NCBI RefSeq assembly: GCF_019649055.1
Contig: NW_026570285.1
Location: 124,001 to 188,000 of the forward strand
Source: Paramacrobiotus metropolitanus
Taxonomy: Eukaryota > Tardigrada > Eutardigrada > Parachela > Macrobiotidae
DNA length: 64,000 bases
Reading direction: 5' to 3'
Shown: positions 31,270 to 41,599 of the stretch, piece after piece
Layout of the letters: each line of letters opens with the position of its first letter
Position numbering within the stretch: the stretch's first letter is position 1
Notes under the pieces: model-generated
The model's database searches: none
Told to the model about the DNA's origin: nothing
Seen by the model: the letters and a program-made list of their open reading frames with translations, nothing else
Position numbers and translations under genes: made by a program

Positions 31270-33950
31270 GAATTCAAAAATTCTCCTCTTTTGTAAAACG
31301 ATAGTATACTACGCAGTATGTTAAATGTTATTGTACCTGCAATGGTCGATAGTGGCCAAACAAAAATTAGGTGACTACGTACGTAGTATGCAAACTGCTA
31401 CTGTGCAATACTATAAATCTTTCGAAATTATTTTTGCGCGCATTACATTAGATGTTCATGTGCCCATGAACCGCTTCAGTTCTCTGGCACTGACCTGGCC
31501 AATGCCACCGCTGCCCAATTGTGAACTTGTAAAAATTCGTTCAGTTCAACAATACGTAAACAACGTTTTCTGTACGCATATATCTATATATCTTTATATG
31601 CTGCATACAATCTTACCGTCAGAAACGTATGTATGTGCCGTTTATTATGGACTCGTCATCGCATGTTCAGTTTCAATCAAGCTTGGTCGGTTTTAATTAA
31701 AGGAAATGTAGAGCACCCGATCTGTCTCTTAAACTGTCTCACGAAGACTGCCGTGCGAAAGTCGTTTTTCTGAGGTAGAATGTGAATTCAGTCGGGAGTT
31801 TTCATTAAGCTTGTTTGTATTTTTCGGAACCCTGCGGTAATGTACAGAAACTGAGTCTCTTCAAATAGAGGGAGATCATCTGTACATGCGCCGCAACACT
31901 CTCACGAACTGGAGCACTCTTATCCAGATCGAAATTTCCGCTTTCTAATTGCTACTATATCGTGTGAAATTATTTCACACGATCTAGATGAAAGCGGAAA
32001 TTCCGGTTACGTAATTTGGCTCACAGCCATAAGGTCACAGTTGGCGTGCTGCTGGATCGATGTACAGGCTTTTGGTGCAACTTGAGCTGAGTAATGAAAA
32101 CGTGCAGTATTCACGCAAACTAATTCATTGCGATCTACAAACATCAGCTGATCATTCGGCGGTGTTGTTAGCGGTATTTAAGATAGCATCCCATCCGTGC
32201 AGATTTGATCTGCCGATGTGGACGTGCACAGCCGACTCCGCGTGGAGCTATCGGAGATTTAAGCGCCCTTGATGGTCTTGCTTGATTCTTGATTCTCAAG
32301 TTTTCCTGAGGTACGGTCCACTCGTCACTGAATGAACCTTAATATCTAACCACAATTAAAAAAGCCAAAAAGCAAATCCCGCAAATTTATCAAGAATTAC
32401 ATGCAATATGGTGAAATTTATTTTTAAAGAATCTGGAGAAAGAACCCGAATTTGAAATACTCCATCCAGATTACAGTTTTAATAAGATAACCGCATGTAT
32501 TGTACTCTGTACAAGTACTTACATTTTATGGTATTCGATATTGATGCTATGAGCAAGCGATTTGTTATACTGTAGCTACTCCTAGTTACCGACTATCCAT
32601 CTGTACGGAACAATTATCAAAACATGCTTAATTGTAAGTAAATTAATCTGGTGGTAATTGTAAGCAGATTTGGCGCATTTTTGCAGCAAAACTATGAGCA
32701 CTAATCACCATAAATACAATACAGCGTGCACGAAATGCAGCAATAAACCACTTATGCAATCGCGCCACAAAACGTGGTACCTTGCTTTTATTAAAGATCA
32801 ATGAAATTCGTTTACTTATTGACGTGAACTGCATTTATTACGTAAATTCATGGCAAGTTAAGAGTCAACCCTCGGTTCCTATTGGCGTAAATATTGACAA
32901 TTATTAGACATCATCCGGTACACATAACAATCCGCGTGCGGAGGTGTACACTAATTAAAAACATTATACGAAGGACGTACCAAAAGTAAGTAACCGTTGC
33001 ATTTTAAACATTGAAAAAATATCCAAAATTGTTAGTGTCTCTCTTAATCTTAGGACGTGCATAAAAGTTTAAGAACGAGCAAAACTGAAGGCCGCCTGTT
33101 CTGGAATTGTAAGCTATACTCGATCATGATTTTTCAAGCGGCTGTGGACTGCAATTGAGTAAATTTTTCCAGCTTACAGTATTAGCGCTAGCTGACTGAA
33201 TTAGCAGTAATTTTATTTTTTGGCACAGCTTCTTTCCTAATGTTTCGGAGCTCTGGAGTTTTTTTGTTCCGTGTGGGTTGTTCAGTCATAAAACTAAAGC
33301 CGCAAAAACGAGTTCACGACGCCTGGCAGAACCCAGAGACCAAGGAAATTTGCTTAGAAAGCAGTTTTCGCTTCTATTATAAGCACTTTCCCATAATTTT
33401 AAAATGAATTTAAAAATTTTGAAATTCATTTTAAAATCGGAAAAAAATGCTATGGATCTAATACTGCAGTACACTTTCGACCTTATGACCATGTGTCTTT
33501 TGCAGCAAAGTTTCAAGAAGATCGGGTAATAACCAGACTTTTGGTACACAACCATCCATATGAACTTTTCACCCATTTTAGTACGCCATATCTCGGCAAC
33601 CGGATGTTGTGCGCGGAAACGGTTTTCAGAACAATGCATACAAAGCTATTTAGCTTTAGAATGACATAAAGTAAAACAAAAAAGTTATTCGAATTACGCG
33701 AAAGCGAAGGTTTTAGCTGTTTATCCCATTTTTGACATCATGTACCGGGCCATTTCTCTTAAGAATAACCGGCACGTGATTCTATACATACACGTAAGTG
33801 GGTTATCGATCCCGAGTCTTCTATCACGATTAATGAATCAGACCCGCTGGTGTCATCGGCGATCACCCACCGGAGTTCTGAAAGGCAAGTTCACTTCAGT
33901 GTAAGGATTCTGTAATATGAGAACATACTAAAAGGTATAAGACCGAGTAG
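31270..33950. other. Gene-poor region
   Basis: No recognisable gene. A 124-codon frame at 31325-31696 has no motif or ATG that I can support. Positions 33396-33411 and 33422-33437 form a perfect 16-bp AT-rich inverted repeat. Confidence 0.4.
31933..32002. repeat. Nested hairpin
   Basis: Outer arms 31933-31945 and 31990-32002 (AATTTCCGCTTTC and complement). Inner arms 31959-31970 and 31972-31983 (ATCGTGTGAAAT and complement) with a 1-nt loop. Confidence 0.85.
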
Positions 33951-34064
33951 TGCAGTCATCAGTTGTTGGGGCTGGGTTGATTCCAACCTCTGGCAAAATT
34001 TTTACGGCATACGAAGTATGTCAGTCTATATCTCACCACACGCTTGGCTCCGCTTTCAGCCCTG

Positions 34065-35206
34065 AGGTTATGTCCAAGCGACGGACGATAATGATATCGG
34101 TAAGCTCAAGTTTACCCTGTCCTACGCTGCAGAGCAATATATTCTTCTTCCAAAAAATACCTCATATTATCGCTCAAAGCGCAACCTTAGGGTTGCTGTG
34201 TCGTAGCCTTGTACAAGTAAGTGAGACACTGGTAGCGCAAAAAGTGGCTTTTAATGAAGACAGAAAACACCCAATTTCATCTGTTAACTGTTTGTCGATG
34301 CCATATTGTAAGTCTCTTGGCTAGAATAAGAAATCCGCAGTAATAGTCTAAAAATTTCGGAACATGATTAGTCGCATTCACGATTAGCTTGCTTAAAGGT
34401 ATCCTGACATTATCAAACGCAATTGACGTTGCCAACAAACCGTGTGCGTGCGCAATATGTCTGACAAACCGCGTGCCCGCATTTGGCGAGACATGTGTTA
34501 TGAGTGGCTACGGACTGCCAGTCAACGGAGATCGTAAGTGTTAGCTAAATTAATTCCTGCTGTTAGAACTTTAACCCGCAAGCAAGGCAACTTCAGCGGT
34601 TTCTTTCTTCTTCAGCCCTCAGTAACACACTACCAGTGCCACTGAGTTGGGTCACGCAGAAAATCATCCCACAATCGGACACAAGGTGCCCCAGATCCTG
34701 CGCTTCGTTATTCGTTCAGCTCCTGTATGAATGTCAGCAACTACCTGTGAGATAGTTATAACGGCACTAAATTTTAACTGTGAAGTAGTGTGGCAGCGCT
34801 TGCAATTATTTATTAATCGGGTGGCTATTGCCCAATAAATCAGTTATAACGGCACTATATTTAACACTATCACTGCCATATTGGCTTAGGCATTGGTGTC
34901 GCTGCTTTCAGTTGCAGCCAAGGCGTGGCAGGCCAGGATCATTGCTGGGGGTACATGGGTGGGCCGCTGGCTTGCTACGATCCCACACACAATATCTATT
35001 ATTTAGCCGGAGTCATTTCGGCCCTCCCAGACCCCTGCGGAACCGAAGTGGGCTCACAAAGCACGGAAGTGGCACGCTATTTGTCCTGGATAATGGCCAG
35101 TGCCTTGCCGGGCGATGTACAAGTGGAAAACGATGCTGTAACTGTATCGACTGTTCCTCCAGTGGAGACAACAACAAATTACGCCTCTTTGTACAACATG
35201 AGTTAG
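34065..35206 (+). pseudogene. Third protease-homologue copy, 3' exons only (SPH3)
   Basis: Recognisable pieces: a remnant ending TDDNDIG with its donor (GATATCG|GTAAGC, about 34065-34101), then 34399-34533 (GILTLS-type exon with KPCACAICLTNRVP), 34616-34746 and 34912-35206. These match SPH1 and SPH2 exons in order. The middle exon is 19 nt longer than in SPH1/SPH2 (131 against 112), which breaks frame. The serine site reads GYMGGPLACYD, so both the Asp before it and the Ser are lost. No 5' exons are found upstream. The 3' end (VEVARYL..WIMASALPGDV, then a Thr-rich tail) is well kept. Best read as a decayed duplicate. Confidence 0.7.
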
Positions 35207-35366
35207 ACAAAGGAAGACAACGTTATTGCTTGTGTGTAAATTAAATAACAGTTAAGAATTAGCGGTAGTTAAATTACCGCTGAATTCGTTTGCTTCCCTG
35301 TACCCTCATCCCTGTACTTTCCGGCACCGTTTCGCGCCGTGTGCAGTTGCCTGCGCGCAACGCTTC

Positions 35367-35966
35367 TTGCTGTTCATTTCTCACAACGGCTTTTACCTGT
35401 TGCTAGCTCGAGAATTGTTGCTCGAGAATCGCGCATTCTCCGTCTTCCTGGCCTACCGCGTCACGGTAGCTCCACAAGTAGCAACCGCCCTGGCCAAGTA
35501 TCAGGACCTGATTGCGGCGTATGTCGAGCGGGGGGTTCCGACCGCCCACTGGCTCGAATACGACCGGCAGTTTCGGTCCCTTATGACGAGCCATCCGCGC
35601 GAATATGACATGTGGGCCCGCCAGCACGACGACACTTACGCAGATTACATCCAGAACGCCGCTCCGGAGGAGGGCGCAAGTGACGGCGGCGGCGATCAAC
35701 GGTCCAAGAAGAATGCCGCCCCGACGGATAAATGTCGCAACTGCGGGGAGATGGGGCATTTCATCGCACACTGCCCGCGTCCCCGGAAAGGACAGGCCGG
35801 ATACAACCAGCCCTTTCGACCTGCCCCAGCAGTGGGGGGCGAAGTCTGCCGCAACTGGAACCAGTTCCGGTGTAGCGACCCATGCAGCCAAGGACGCTTG
35901 CACGCTTGCGGAAAGTGCCGCGACAAGGACCACCGGGCACCGCAGTGCAAGTCCGAGTCTCACTGA
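35367..35966 (+). CDS. gag-like protein of the DIRS-like element (5' end unclear)
   Basis: The open frame encodes a region with YQDLIAAYVERGVPTAHWLE and DMWARQHDD. A CCHC zinc knuckle follows (CRNCGEMGHFIAHC), then a second Cys-rich segment (CSDPCSQGR..HACGKC..DHRAPQC). It would bind template RNA and build the particle. No ATG is obvious at the 5' end, so the ORF may begin upstream, be spliced or be truncated. It overlaps the next ORF by about 360 nt in another frame. Confidence 0.65.
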   Translation: MLFISHNGFYLLLARELLLENRAFSVFLAYRVTVAPQVATALAKYQDLIAAYVERGVPTAHWLEYDRQFRSLMTSHPREYDMWARQHDDTYADYIQNAAPEEGASDGGGDQRSKKNAAPTDKCRNCGEMGHFIAHCPRPRKGQAGYNQPFRPAPAVGGEVCRNWNQFRCSDPCSQGRLHACGKCRDKDHRAPQCKSESH

Positions 35967-37647
35967 AAGTATAGCAGTGCCTGCAAACGCTCAGACGCCT
36001 CTGCGTGCTGATGCGTTTGAGAAACTGCTTGCCGATCATCCCGACGCCAGTTTATGTCGCTTTATCACCACAACCATACGGACTGGCGCCGATATCCGGT
36101 ACAGAGGACCTCAGTTTGCACGTCATACAAAGAATTTATTATCCGCACGGATCCACCACGACGCCCTGCAGCGTAGCATACAGATGGAAGTTGCCGCAGG
36201 ACACTCTGTGGGACCGTCTCCAAGACCTCCGCTGCCGTTCTTCGTGGTAAACGCACTCGGATGCCGACCAAAGAAGGACGGAGGCCACCGTACGATCCTG
36301 GACTTGTCGCAACCAGCCGGACTAAGCGTGAACGACCACATAGACGGCCGGGAAATGCCTCTTCAGTACTGCTCTGTCGACGATGCAGTGAAGCTGCTGA
36401 CGATCGCTGGTAAGGGAGCGCCAACGGGCAAGATGGACATCAAGTCCGCGTTCCGACTGATACCTGTCAGGAAAGCAGACTGGAACCTCCTCGGATATCA
36501 GCTCGACGGTAAGTACTACTTTGACGTAGTATTACCGTTTGGCTGCCGCTCAGCCCCTTATATTTTTGAGTTCTTTTCAACGGCGGTGCATTGGTGTGTA
36601 CAAAGACGCGCCCTCCTCAGCTCGCTACTCCACTACGTCGACGACTTTCTGTTCGTTGGCAAACCCGGGAGCGGAGAGTGCGAGTTACTGATGGTCTCCA
36701 TGCAGGAAGTGTGCAGCGAGCTCGGGGTTCCCCTAGCAGTCGACAAGACCGTAGGGCCCGCGACCCGGCTGACATTCCTGGGCATTGAACTTGACTCATA
36801 CGAGCAGACGCTGAGCCTCCCAGCCGGCAAGCTGGCGGAGATCCTGACCACCCTCAAGAGCTGGCGTGACAAGACCACCTGCACACTCCCGGAGCTACAG
36901 AGCCTCATCGGCACCCTGACGTTCGCGTCCAAATGCGTACCTTCCAGCCGGCTTTTCACTCGCAGGATGATACGTTTACTGGCAGAATCCCACGGGCGGC
37001 CTCGTGTGTCCATCAACACGGACTTCCGGCTCGATCTCGACTGGTGGAGGGACTTCCTGCCCCAATGGAACGGAACGGCCTCCTTCCTGCAGCCAGATTG
37101 GACAACTTCCGATGTGCTGCACCTCTACACAGACGCGTCCGCCACGCTGGGCCTGGGAGCCTACCTGAACGGCGAGTGGTTCCAGTCCAGGTGGCCGGAG
37201 TGGCTGTTGCAGGTCTCCCCTTCAATCGAGTACATGGAAATGGTTCCCATCCTGCTCGCCGTTATTGTTTGGGGGCAAAAGTTGCGCCGGAAGAAAGTTA
37301 TCTTCCACACCGACAACGCCGGCGCTGTGGAGGCATGGGCACGCTTGCGCTCCAGCAGCCCGAGTGTGCTCGATCTAATGCGGAGAATGACGTGGGCGGC
37401 GGCCGCTAATAACCTAACGTTGACGCTCAAGCACGTACCGGGCGTTGATAACGGTATCGCTGACGCGCTATCTCGGTTTCAGATGTCTCGGTTCAGAACA
37501 CTCGCGCCGGCAGCACTCAACACGTCTACGCCCCATCCGGACATCTTTCCCAGCCTGCAGGAAATATATCGCGCAGCGGTACCCTGCAGCAGCTCCTCAG
37601 CGCCCACATCTCCGGATCCTCCAGAGCCACGTACAAAGCCCCGATGA
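35605..37647 (+). CDS. Reverse transcriptase-RNase H of the DIRS-like element
   Basis: The first ~120 codons overlap gag and are probably non-functional. RT proper begins near 36000. Motifs: LGCRPKKDGGHRTILDLS, GKMDIKSAFRLIPV (first catalytic Asp), LPFGCRSAPYIFE and LLHYVDDFLFVG (YVDD, about residue 344), then the connection LTFLGIEL. RNase H: LYTDASATLGLGAYL, IEYMEMVPIL, VIFHTDNAGAVEAW and HVPGVDNGIADALSR, with all four carboxylates present. No frame break. It makes DNA from the element RNA. Its TGA overlaps the ATG of the recombinase ORF (ATGA). Confidence 0.85.
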   Translation: MTCGPASTTTLTQITSRTPLRRRAQVTAAAINGPRRMPPRRINVATAGRWGISSHTARVPGKDRPDTTSPFDLPQQWGAKSAATGTSSGVATHAAKDACTLAESAATRTTGHRSASPSLTESIAVPANAQTPLRADAFEKLLADHPDASLCRFITTTIRTGADIRYRGPQFARHTKNLLSARIHHDALQRSIQMEVAAGHSVGPSPRPPLPFFVVNALGCRPKKDGGHRTILDLSQPAGLSVNDHIDGREMPLQYCSVDDAVKLLTIAGKGAPTGKMDIKSAFRLIPVRKADWNLLGYQLDGKYYFDVVLPFGCRSAPYIFEFFSTAVHWCVQRRALLSSLLHYVDDFLFVGKPGSGECELLMVSMQEVCSELGVPLAVDKTVGPATRLTFLGIELDSYEQTLSLPAGKLAEILTTLKSWRDKTTCTLPELQSLIGTLTFASKCVPSSRLFTRRMIRLLAESHGRPRVSINTDFRLDLDWWRDFLPQWNGTASFLQPDWTTSDVLHLYTDASATLGLGAYLNGEWFQSRWPEWLLQVSPSIEYMEMVPILLAVIVWGQKLRRKKVIFHTDNAGAVEAWARLRSSSPSVLDLMRRMTWAAAANNLTLTLKHVPGVDNGIADALSRFQMSRFRTLAPAALNTSTPHPDIFPSLQEIYRAAVPCSSSSAPTSPDPPEPRTKPR

Positions 37648-38552
37648 CCCGCTTCGTACAGTTCTGCGCCGCAAATGGCTTTGCGTCACTGCCAGCCATC
37701 CCGTCTACTGTTGCCGCGTATGTAGCCTCCCTGTACGAGGAGAACGCAGCCTACCGAACCATGAAAGTATACCTCGCAGCGGTACACAACAGTCATCGGG
37801 AAGCCGGTCTGCTTAACCCTACCGCCGACGACTTGGTCGTGCGCGCGGTGAGCGGCTTCAAGAGACTGCGCGGACCGAACCCCGACACGCGGCTGCCCAT
37901 TACGCTTGACACGATGCGCACGCTGAAATCTCGCCTTACGACGCATGACAACGCCGAAGAAGCCACCATGATCTGGTGTGCCTTCTGTGTGGCGTTTTTC
38001 GGATTCCTACGTGTCAGCGAGATCGCTTCGAAGTCTAGCTGCACATTCGACACCGCCTCCACCCTTCTCCTCCGAGACGTGACGATCGCAGGCAACACTG
38101 CTGTCGTCTCCTTGAAACGCACCAAAACCGATCAGAGCGCTACAGGGACAAAGATAACGCTAACCGCCACCAATCGGTCCATCTGTCCAGTACGCGCCAT
38201 TGCGGACTTCCACCGCCTTCGGATCAAGCAGGGCGGCATCACCACTCCCTTCTTCCGTTACCAGAACGGGAAGTTCCTAACACGTGCGACTGTCGACCGG
38301 ATCCTGAAGACCCTGCTGTACGATCACCCGGACCGCGCGCGGATCAGCACACACAGCTTCCGCATCGGGGCGGCAACCGAGGCTGCGTCACAACGGCTAC
38401 CGAAGGAGATGATTCAGCGCGCCGGAAGATGGAAGAGCGACTGCGTTGAGCGTTATATCCGACCTGCTACCCTAACCGGACCGACTTTCTACGCAAAGAG
38501 GGTTTGTTTGGGGGCGAAGAAATCGGGCACAGGCGGAGGGTGCCGGCAGTGA
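37644..38552 (+). CDS. Tyrosine recombinase of the DIRS-like element
   Basis: 302 aa starting at the ATGA overlap. Catalytic residues of the family are visible: Arg in FFGFLRVSEIA, the HxxR box in ISTHSFRIGAATEAAS, the GRWKSD segment and the nucleophile Tyr in CVERYIRP. The N-terminal SAM-like core-binding region is present (TMKVYLAAVHNSHREAG). It would insert the circular element DNA by site-specific strand exchange. The frame is intact from start to stop, suggesting a young insertion. Confidence 0.85.
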   Translation: MTRFVQFCAANGFASLPAIPSTVAAYVASLYEENAAYRTMKVYLAAVHNSHREAGLLNPTADDLVVRAVSGFKRLRGPNPDTRLPITLDTMRTLKSRLTTHDNAEEATMIWCAFCVAFFGFLRVSEIASKSSCTFDTASTLLLRDVTIAGNTAVVSLKRTKTDQSATGTKITLTATNRSICPVRAIADFHRLRIKQGGITTPFFRYQNGKFLTRATVDRILKTLLYDHPDRARISTHSFRIGAATEAASQRLPKEMIQRAGRWKSDCVERYIRPATLTGPTFYAKRVCLGAKKSGTGGGCRQ

Positions 38553-38699
38553 GCTGTCTGTACCGGCAGGTAAGACTCTCAGCTGGAATTGCGCACCTCC
38601 GGCCATGCCGGTGACTTTCAACTCCACAAACCGCACGCCGAGTCGCCTCACACAGCGATACCACTTCAGAATTCGCGGATAATTTAATTACTGGGTACA

Positions 38700-39380
38700 G
38701 CTCATCATAACCCCTGATCAAGCCTTCGCAGGTTTGGCGTTACTATGTATAACTAAGATGTTTTGAGTCGCTTAACGTCGCAGTTCTTTGTTTGTTTGTA
38801 ATGTTTTTAGCTCATGCTGTATATTCCAAAGTTATATTACCTCATTTACAGGTTAAGCGAGATCCGTTGGTCATTATAGTTTTCTGGAAGAGACGGCAAA
38901 GGGTATATAAAGGTGTTCAAGGATGCTGTTAGATTGAGAGTTAGATACGAGTATAATTATTATGTATCAGAGGATCGTGATGGGTGGAGATAAGGGTAAC
39001 CAGTCGGACGCAGCCGCTACGTTCATATTTAACGTATATGCACTGGTTTATATATTATACAGTTTAGCGCTTCCCCTGACCGTTCCAGGACCTTACTTAT
39101 GGTCCATTTCTTAGCCAATCTTATTTTCTTAGTCCGTTTTTTAGCCGTATGTAGACTACACGGACAACAATGCAAATACCTGTCTATGGTAATCGTACGT
39201 ACACAACTATAACATCAGGGCAACAACAGGTTACTTGCTTTAGTTTATTATTCGAGAAGTCACTGAGTAGTAAGGACTCCCCATAGCAATAAGTCAATAA
39301 CGATACCCCATGAATAATACAATCTGCTTAATATCAAAACGATAACTCCAGCAACTGTCTTGACGGAAGAAAAAGGTTGA
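38700..39380. other. Intergenic, nothing recognised
   Basis: No gene or repeat that I can support. Confidence 0.4.
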
Positions 39381-39496
39381 ATAACACCTTATAAGATGGT
39401 GCATAAAGGCCTCTCAAGCGCGAAACGCTGGCAGTCGCCATGATGCTGCAAATGACCCCGCAACTCGTCCCAAGACGCTTCCAGGTTGGCCTTGGT

Positions 39497-39550
39497 ATTC
39501 AGAGACGTCTCCAGTAAGAATCGTCATTCAGAGACGTCTCCAGTAAGAAT
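39497..39550. repeat. 25-bp direct duplication in the 3' end of the LRAT-GTPase ORF
   Basis: 39497-39521 and 39526-39550 are identical 25-mers separated by 4 nt (29-bp period). The extra 29 nt shift the frame and create the early stop of the 410-aa ORF. Confidence 0.95.
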
Positions 39551-40731
39551 TCCGCATACACAATCTTCTGTCCAGGGTTTCGATTGGATTGTTGCGGAAA
39601 CAGTAACTGCGTAACTTCTTCACCCCAACGATTTTTCTCCGCATCCGTACAGTTTCCCGTACTGGAGCCGACGAACATGAACCGTTGGCAGTTATTTCCT
39701 TCGTGGTACTTCAGCCATGTCAGAAGTCGCTGTATATTTCGCACGACGGTGGTTGGAAGACGACTGGCATCCGTAGGGAGAACCACGTATACGGCATCAA
39801 CGTGCATGCAATTGCCATTCATCCGGCGGCGCATAAACTTCAGTGTCCTCTTTACGTCCCAGTCCGTATCGCACAGCCCAACGATATCCGTCACTACAAT
39901 ATTTCGCTTCTGATACGTCGCCATGGAGTTGTTGTACACGATGGCTTCACCGCGGAGGAATGCAATTCCCGGTGTTGTGCTTGTAACGTTTATTTCAGCG
40001 TCACAGAGATCCAGATTGAAGAGAGCGTTGATCAGTCGCGATTTGCCGGTTCCTGTTGGTCCGACTATAACCACATTGTACGTGTCCTCGGCATAATCCA
40101 GATGCAGATCCATGTGACGGAAGACGATATGATCGGAGATAAAAGAATACATGCGCTTGCAGTTGCCCAGATCCGGCGTGTAATACAGAATATCAGTTGG
40201 TGAAGTGTTGACCAACACACGTTTGCTACCCATCAGAAACGAGATGGTGTTCCAGATGAGTATACCGTGATTATCCTCGTCCATCTGCCGACTGTCCCAC
40301 TGCCCATGGAAAACATAATTCGCCACATGTTCACAGTTGCGCAGCAGCAGCGAGAAATTGCGCATTCCCAGAACATTGCGCTTACGATCACGCATGGCCT
40401 CGTCCATCTGTTTTCGCTGCGTAAAAAACACAGTACGCTTCCTTGTATTGATGTTCACCCGCGGGTGGCGAGCGTTGACACCTGGCCCGAACTCGAGGAA
40501 ATGTGTCCCATTTGTCACGAACCAATGCCGCAACTCTTTAACCACGCACCAGTTGGACAAATAATCCAGATAAATATCGGTACCGTTCTTGAAGTTAGCC
40601 AACAGCGGTAAATTGGCCTCGCGAACAGCGGCATCGTACTCCACAGTGTGATGCTCCCAGGACTTCTTTTCCTCTTCGAAATGATCGTACACTTCAGCAG
40701 GAATGGACAGAATTTCAATACAATTACCCAT
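39499..40731 (-). CDS. LRAT-like / GTPase fusion protein (best copy, D)
   Basis: A single-exon 410-aa ORF. N-terminal half: RHWFVTNGTHFLEFG (about residues 68-82) and LLRNCEHVANYVF (about 129-141). This is the His...NCEH pattern of the LRAT/H-REV107 fold, whose Cys acylates lipid in known members. C-terminal half: P-loop IVGPTGTGKSRLI (about 222-234), TTPGIAF as likely switch I and DIVGLCDTDWD as switch II (DxxG, about 282-285). No clear NKxD was found. It resembles AIG1/septin-like P-loop GTPases. No signal peptide or membrane segment is evident, so it is probably cytosolic. The last codons (DDSYWRRL) arise from a 25-bp duplication (39497-39550). Without it the frame would continue to about 39382, through a tail shared with copies A and C (ending ERPLCTIL). 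Function unknown; a lipid-modifying or membrane-remodelling role is inference. Confidence 0.8.
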   Translation of the reverse strand: MGNCIEILSIPAEVYDHFEEEKKSWEHHTVEYDAAVREANLPLLANFKNGTDIYLDYLSNWCVVKELRHWFVTNGTHFLEFGPGVNARHPRVNINTRKRTVFFTQRKQMDEAMRDRKRNVLGMRNFSLLLRNCEHVANYVFHGQWDSRQMDEDNHGILIWNTISFLMGSKRVLVNTSPTDILYYTPDLGNCKRMYSFISDHIVFRHMDLHLDYAEDTYNVVIVGPTGTGKSRLINALFNLDLCDAEINVTSTTPGIAFLRGEAIVYNNSMATYQKRNIVVTDIVGLCDTDWDVKRTLKFMRRRMNGNCMHVDAVYVVLPTDASRLPTTVVRNIQRLLTWLKYHEGNNCQRFMFVGSSTGNCTDAEKNRWGEEVTQLLFPQQSNRNPGQKIVYAEFLLETSLNDDSYWRRL

Positions 40732-41231
40732 GGCCGGCGCTCGTTGAAATCATAACGCGAATCGGGATTCCCTGCAAACACACGCCGCCTTAGACTGTGG
40801 AAAGGTTATCCGCAGCCGGCAATATGCGTCAGTTCCATAGCTTTGCCAACAAGTAGAAACCACGCCTTTTCTTTTATCTATGATACGAAATCAATAAAAA
40901 TGAAAGTTTTCTGGCATATCGCGTACACAGCGACTTCTTAGCTAACAATTATGGAAACTCACTTTTTGCCGTTGTTCAATAGGTAGAACTACAGCGTATG
41001 CTACTACAGTATATGGCCAAAGTTGATAAACTAGTGTTTACAGACGTTTTCGTTGGTTAAAAAAAATAAAATTTTCTTTCATTGTAAGCACTCATACGTG
41101 AAAATTAATACTACGATAACTGGTAATCAGTGACAGACACGGATATTCTGCTGAGTCTGCTCTAGCGGCGACTGCGCTGTGGCTGTAAAGATGGACTATG
41201 TAGGTATAGCTGAAAGTGTCATGGCGTTCTT

Positions 41232-41576
41232 CTAGTTCAATAAATATTCCAGGATATCCTTGCAATTGTCCACTACTCGTAGTGCAGAAATGTGATGTAG
41301 GCCGCACAGCTTAAACAAAGCCATCAGAATATACCAAGCCAGGAGACGATCATCTAAGTAGGTCACGTAGCTTCGCTGACTAGAAGGAAACGCTTCGCTG
41401 ACTAGAAGGAAACGCGAAACCAGCGTCCTTTGATAATTTGTGTAATTTATTCCGTAAGTAATTTTTGGTGCAAGATAGGCGGATGCGCTTGCTGTAAAAG
41501 TGATGCAAAACAGTGCGGCAGAACCGATGCGACCTTTTGAAAAAATTCGAAATGAACCAGGACCGTGATACCGCAT
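41232..41576 (-). CDS. Unidentified 114-aa ORF
   Basis: ATG start (MRYHGPGSFRIFSKG), hydrophobic near residues 18-35, and a C-terminal stretch LLAWYILMALFKLCGLHHIS. A 22-bp tandem duplication (41371-41414) lies within it and changes the frame across the repeat, so part of the predicted protein may be artefactual. Could be a fragment of a membrane protein. No family recognised. Confidence 0.25.
   Translation of the reverse strand: MRYHGPGSFRIFSKGRIGSAALFCITFTASASAYLAPKITYGINYTNYQRTLVSRFLLVSEAFPSSQRSYVTYLDDRLLAWYILMALFKLCGLHHISALRVVDNCKDILEYLLN
41371..41414. repeat. 22-bp tandem duplication
   Basis: CTTCGCTGACTAGAAGGAAA plus CG, present twice in tandem (41371-41392, 41393-41414). Confidence 0.95.
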
Positions 41577-41599
41577 GATCCGGAGAACTTCCTGTTCAT

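Larger units (their letters stand above)
35264..38695 (+). mobile_element. DIRS-like tyrosine-recombinase retrotransposon
   Basis: Three ORFs in DIRS-like order: zinc-knuckle gag, reverse transcriptase plus RNase H, and tyrosine recombinase in place of an integrase. The left flank (35264-35290, TTAAATTACCGCTGAATTC) is matched in inverted orientation near 38668-38695, consistent with DIRS-type inverted termini, but the exact ends are not resolved. No methyltransferase domain is visible. The element is clearly GC-richer than its surroundings. It lies between SPH3 and the LRAT-GTPase gene. Confidence 0.75.

Noticed and set aside
31325-31696. 123-codon ORF
   Set aside because: Non-ATG start and no motif; AT-rich region where such frames arise by chance.
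35403-35963. Long minus-strand ORF opposite the DIRS gag
   Set aside because: GC-rich antisense frame; no motif, while the plus strand has zinc knuckles.
36933-37409. 158-codon plus-strand ORF inside the RT gene
   Set aside because: Out-of-frame shadow of the RT-RNase H ORF.
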